Shown piece by piece: positions 39,311 through 39,696 of a DNA stretch of 39,696 nt. The translations under genes and the position numbers were made by a program. Position 1 is the stretch's first letter. Every line of letters starts with the position of its first letter. The notes under the pieces are model-generated. The model saw nothing but the letters and a program-made list of their open reading frames with translations. It searched no databases and was not told the DNA's origin. Origin of the DNA: DATEEG01 sp035525055 (GTDB taxonomy: Bacteria; Actinomycetota; Acidimicrobiia; Spongiisociales; ZC4RG35); the NCBI GenBank assembly GCA_035525055.1, contig DATLEZ010000149.1, positions 1 through 39,696 on the forward strand. Direction: 5' to 3'.

Positions 39311-39696
39311 ATGACCACCACCTATGTCAACCGCCCGCAACTCGAAGACGGCGGCCTCCTCCGTACGGAGATGTTCATCGGTGGCACATGGCGGGCGGCG
39401 TCCAGTGGCGGGACCTTCGAGGTGCGAGACCCGGCCTCAGGAGATGTCCTGGCCGAAGTGGCTGATGGGGCCACGGCCGACGCCCGCGCCGCCATAGACG
39501 CCGCCGCTGCCGCGTGGCCGGCATGGAGATCCCTCACCGCCAAACAGAGGTCGGCAGCGTTGAAGCGGCTTCATGCGCTAGTTGTCGCGCACTCGGCCGA
39601 TCTGGCCTCGATCATCACCGCCGAGATGGGCAAGCCCCGGCGCGAGGCTGCCTGGGAGGTCGGCCTCGCCGCCGACTACTTCGAGTGGTTTGCCGA
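39311..39696 (+). CDS. NAD(P)-dependent aldehyde dehydrogenase, N-terminal part (runs off the right edge)
   Basis: The first 128 residues of an aldehyde dehydrogenase, cut off by the window end. ATG 39311 has GAAGGAGGAG 5 nt upstream. It starts like succinate-semialdehyde dehydrogenase-type enzymes: EMFIGGTWRAASSGGTFEV, RDPASGDVLAEVADG, AAAAWPAWRSLTAKQRSAAL and ITAEMGKPRREAAWEVGLAA. The catalytic Cys and Glu lie beyond the window. It follows the hydroxyacid dehydrogenase closely, so the two probably handle the same alcohol-aldehyde-acid series. Confidence 0.93.
   Translation, partial: MTTTYVNRPQLEDGGLLRTEMFIGGTWRAASSGGTFEVRDPASGDVLAEVADGATADARAAIDAAAAAWPAWRSLTAKQRSAALKRLHALVVAHSADLASIITAEMGKPRREAAWEVGLAADYFEWFA

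Overview
The window looks like the chromosome of a high-GC actinobacterium, possibly an Acidimicrobiia-type lineage. The reasons are strong G/C preference at third codon positions, frequent GTG/TTG starts, many 1-4 nt start/stop overlaps, a DUF222/13E12-type HNH endonuclease gene behind an actinobacterial LexA box, and TAGGAT-type -10 elements. The lineage is inferred. I saw no rRNA, tRNA, CRISPR array, transposase or integrase.

Layout. 1-10.7 kb is a mosaic of small accessory genes: a frameshifted phosphotransferase behind two small overlapping ORFs, SnoaL-like and SRPBCC proteins, NUDIX, a P-loop kinase, a SOS-controlled DUF222 nuclease, methylglyoxal synthase, LtrA, an ArsR/SRPBCC module and a MmyB-type regulator. 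10.8-16 kb is decaying: a methyltransferase with a frameshift and an amber codon, a headless LysE exporter, a VOC gene whose best start position is ACG, and two peptide-type ABC permeases with in-frame TGA codons. The permease pair lies between two 40-nt direct repeats, one of them inside the 3' end of pip. 16-23.3 kb holds pip and an alpha/beta hydrolase, then a probable operon fasciclin - DM13 - DUF3179 - redoxin, divergent from a two-component system. 23.3-25.7 kb has a frameshifted lactate dehydrogenase and a YheO/PAS-class III cyclase fusion. 25.7-39.7 kb is clean: a four-gene catabolic operon (TPP enzyme, amidohydrolase, aldo/keto reductase, IclR), an Asp-box protein, Ldh2-type dehydrogenase plus a split sulfopyruvate-decarboxylase-like enzyme, a complete NitT/TauT-type ABC importer with a second ATPase, a 3-hydroxyisobutyrate-dehydrogenase-family enzyme and an aldehyde dehydrogenase that leaves the window.

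Two points stand out. First, the redoxin at 17896-18597 reads as one protein only if the TGA at 18481-18483 is translated; it sits at the first Cys of the CPYC redox motif and is followed by a hairpin with a GGUC loop, so this is very probably a selenoprotein (Sec39). Second, the 31.5-39.7 kb cluster combines families that together could convert dihydroxypropanesulfonate or sulfolactate to sulfoacetaldehyde, with its own taurine-type importer; this is a hypothesis from family membership and gene order.

The disrupted genes lie between 0.8 and 24 kb, while the 25-39.7 kb part has none that I can see. That uneven distribution argues for real gene decay over uniform sequencing error, but read-level checking is required for each lesion.
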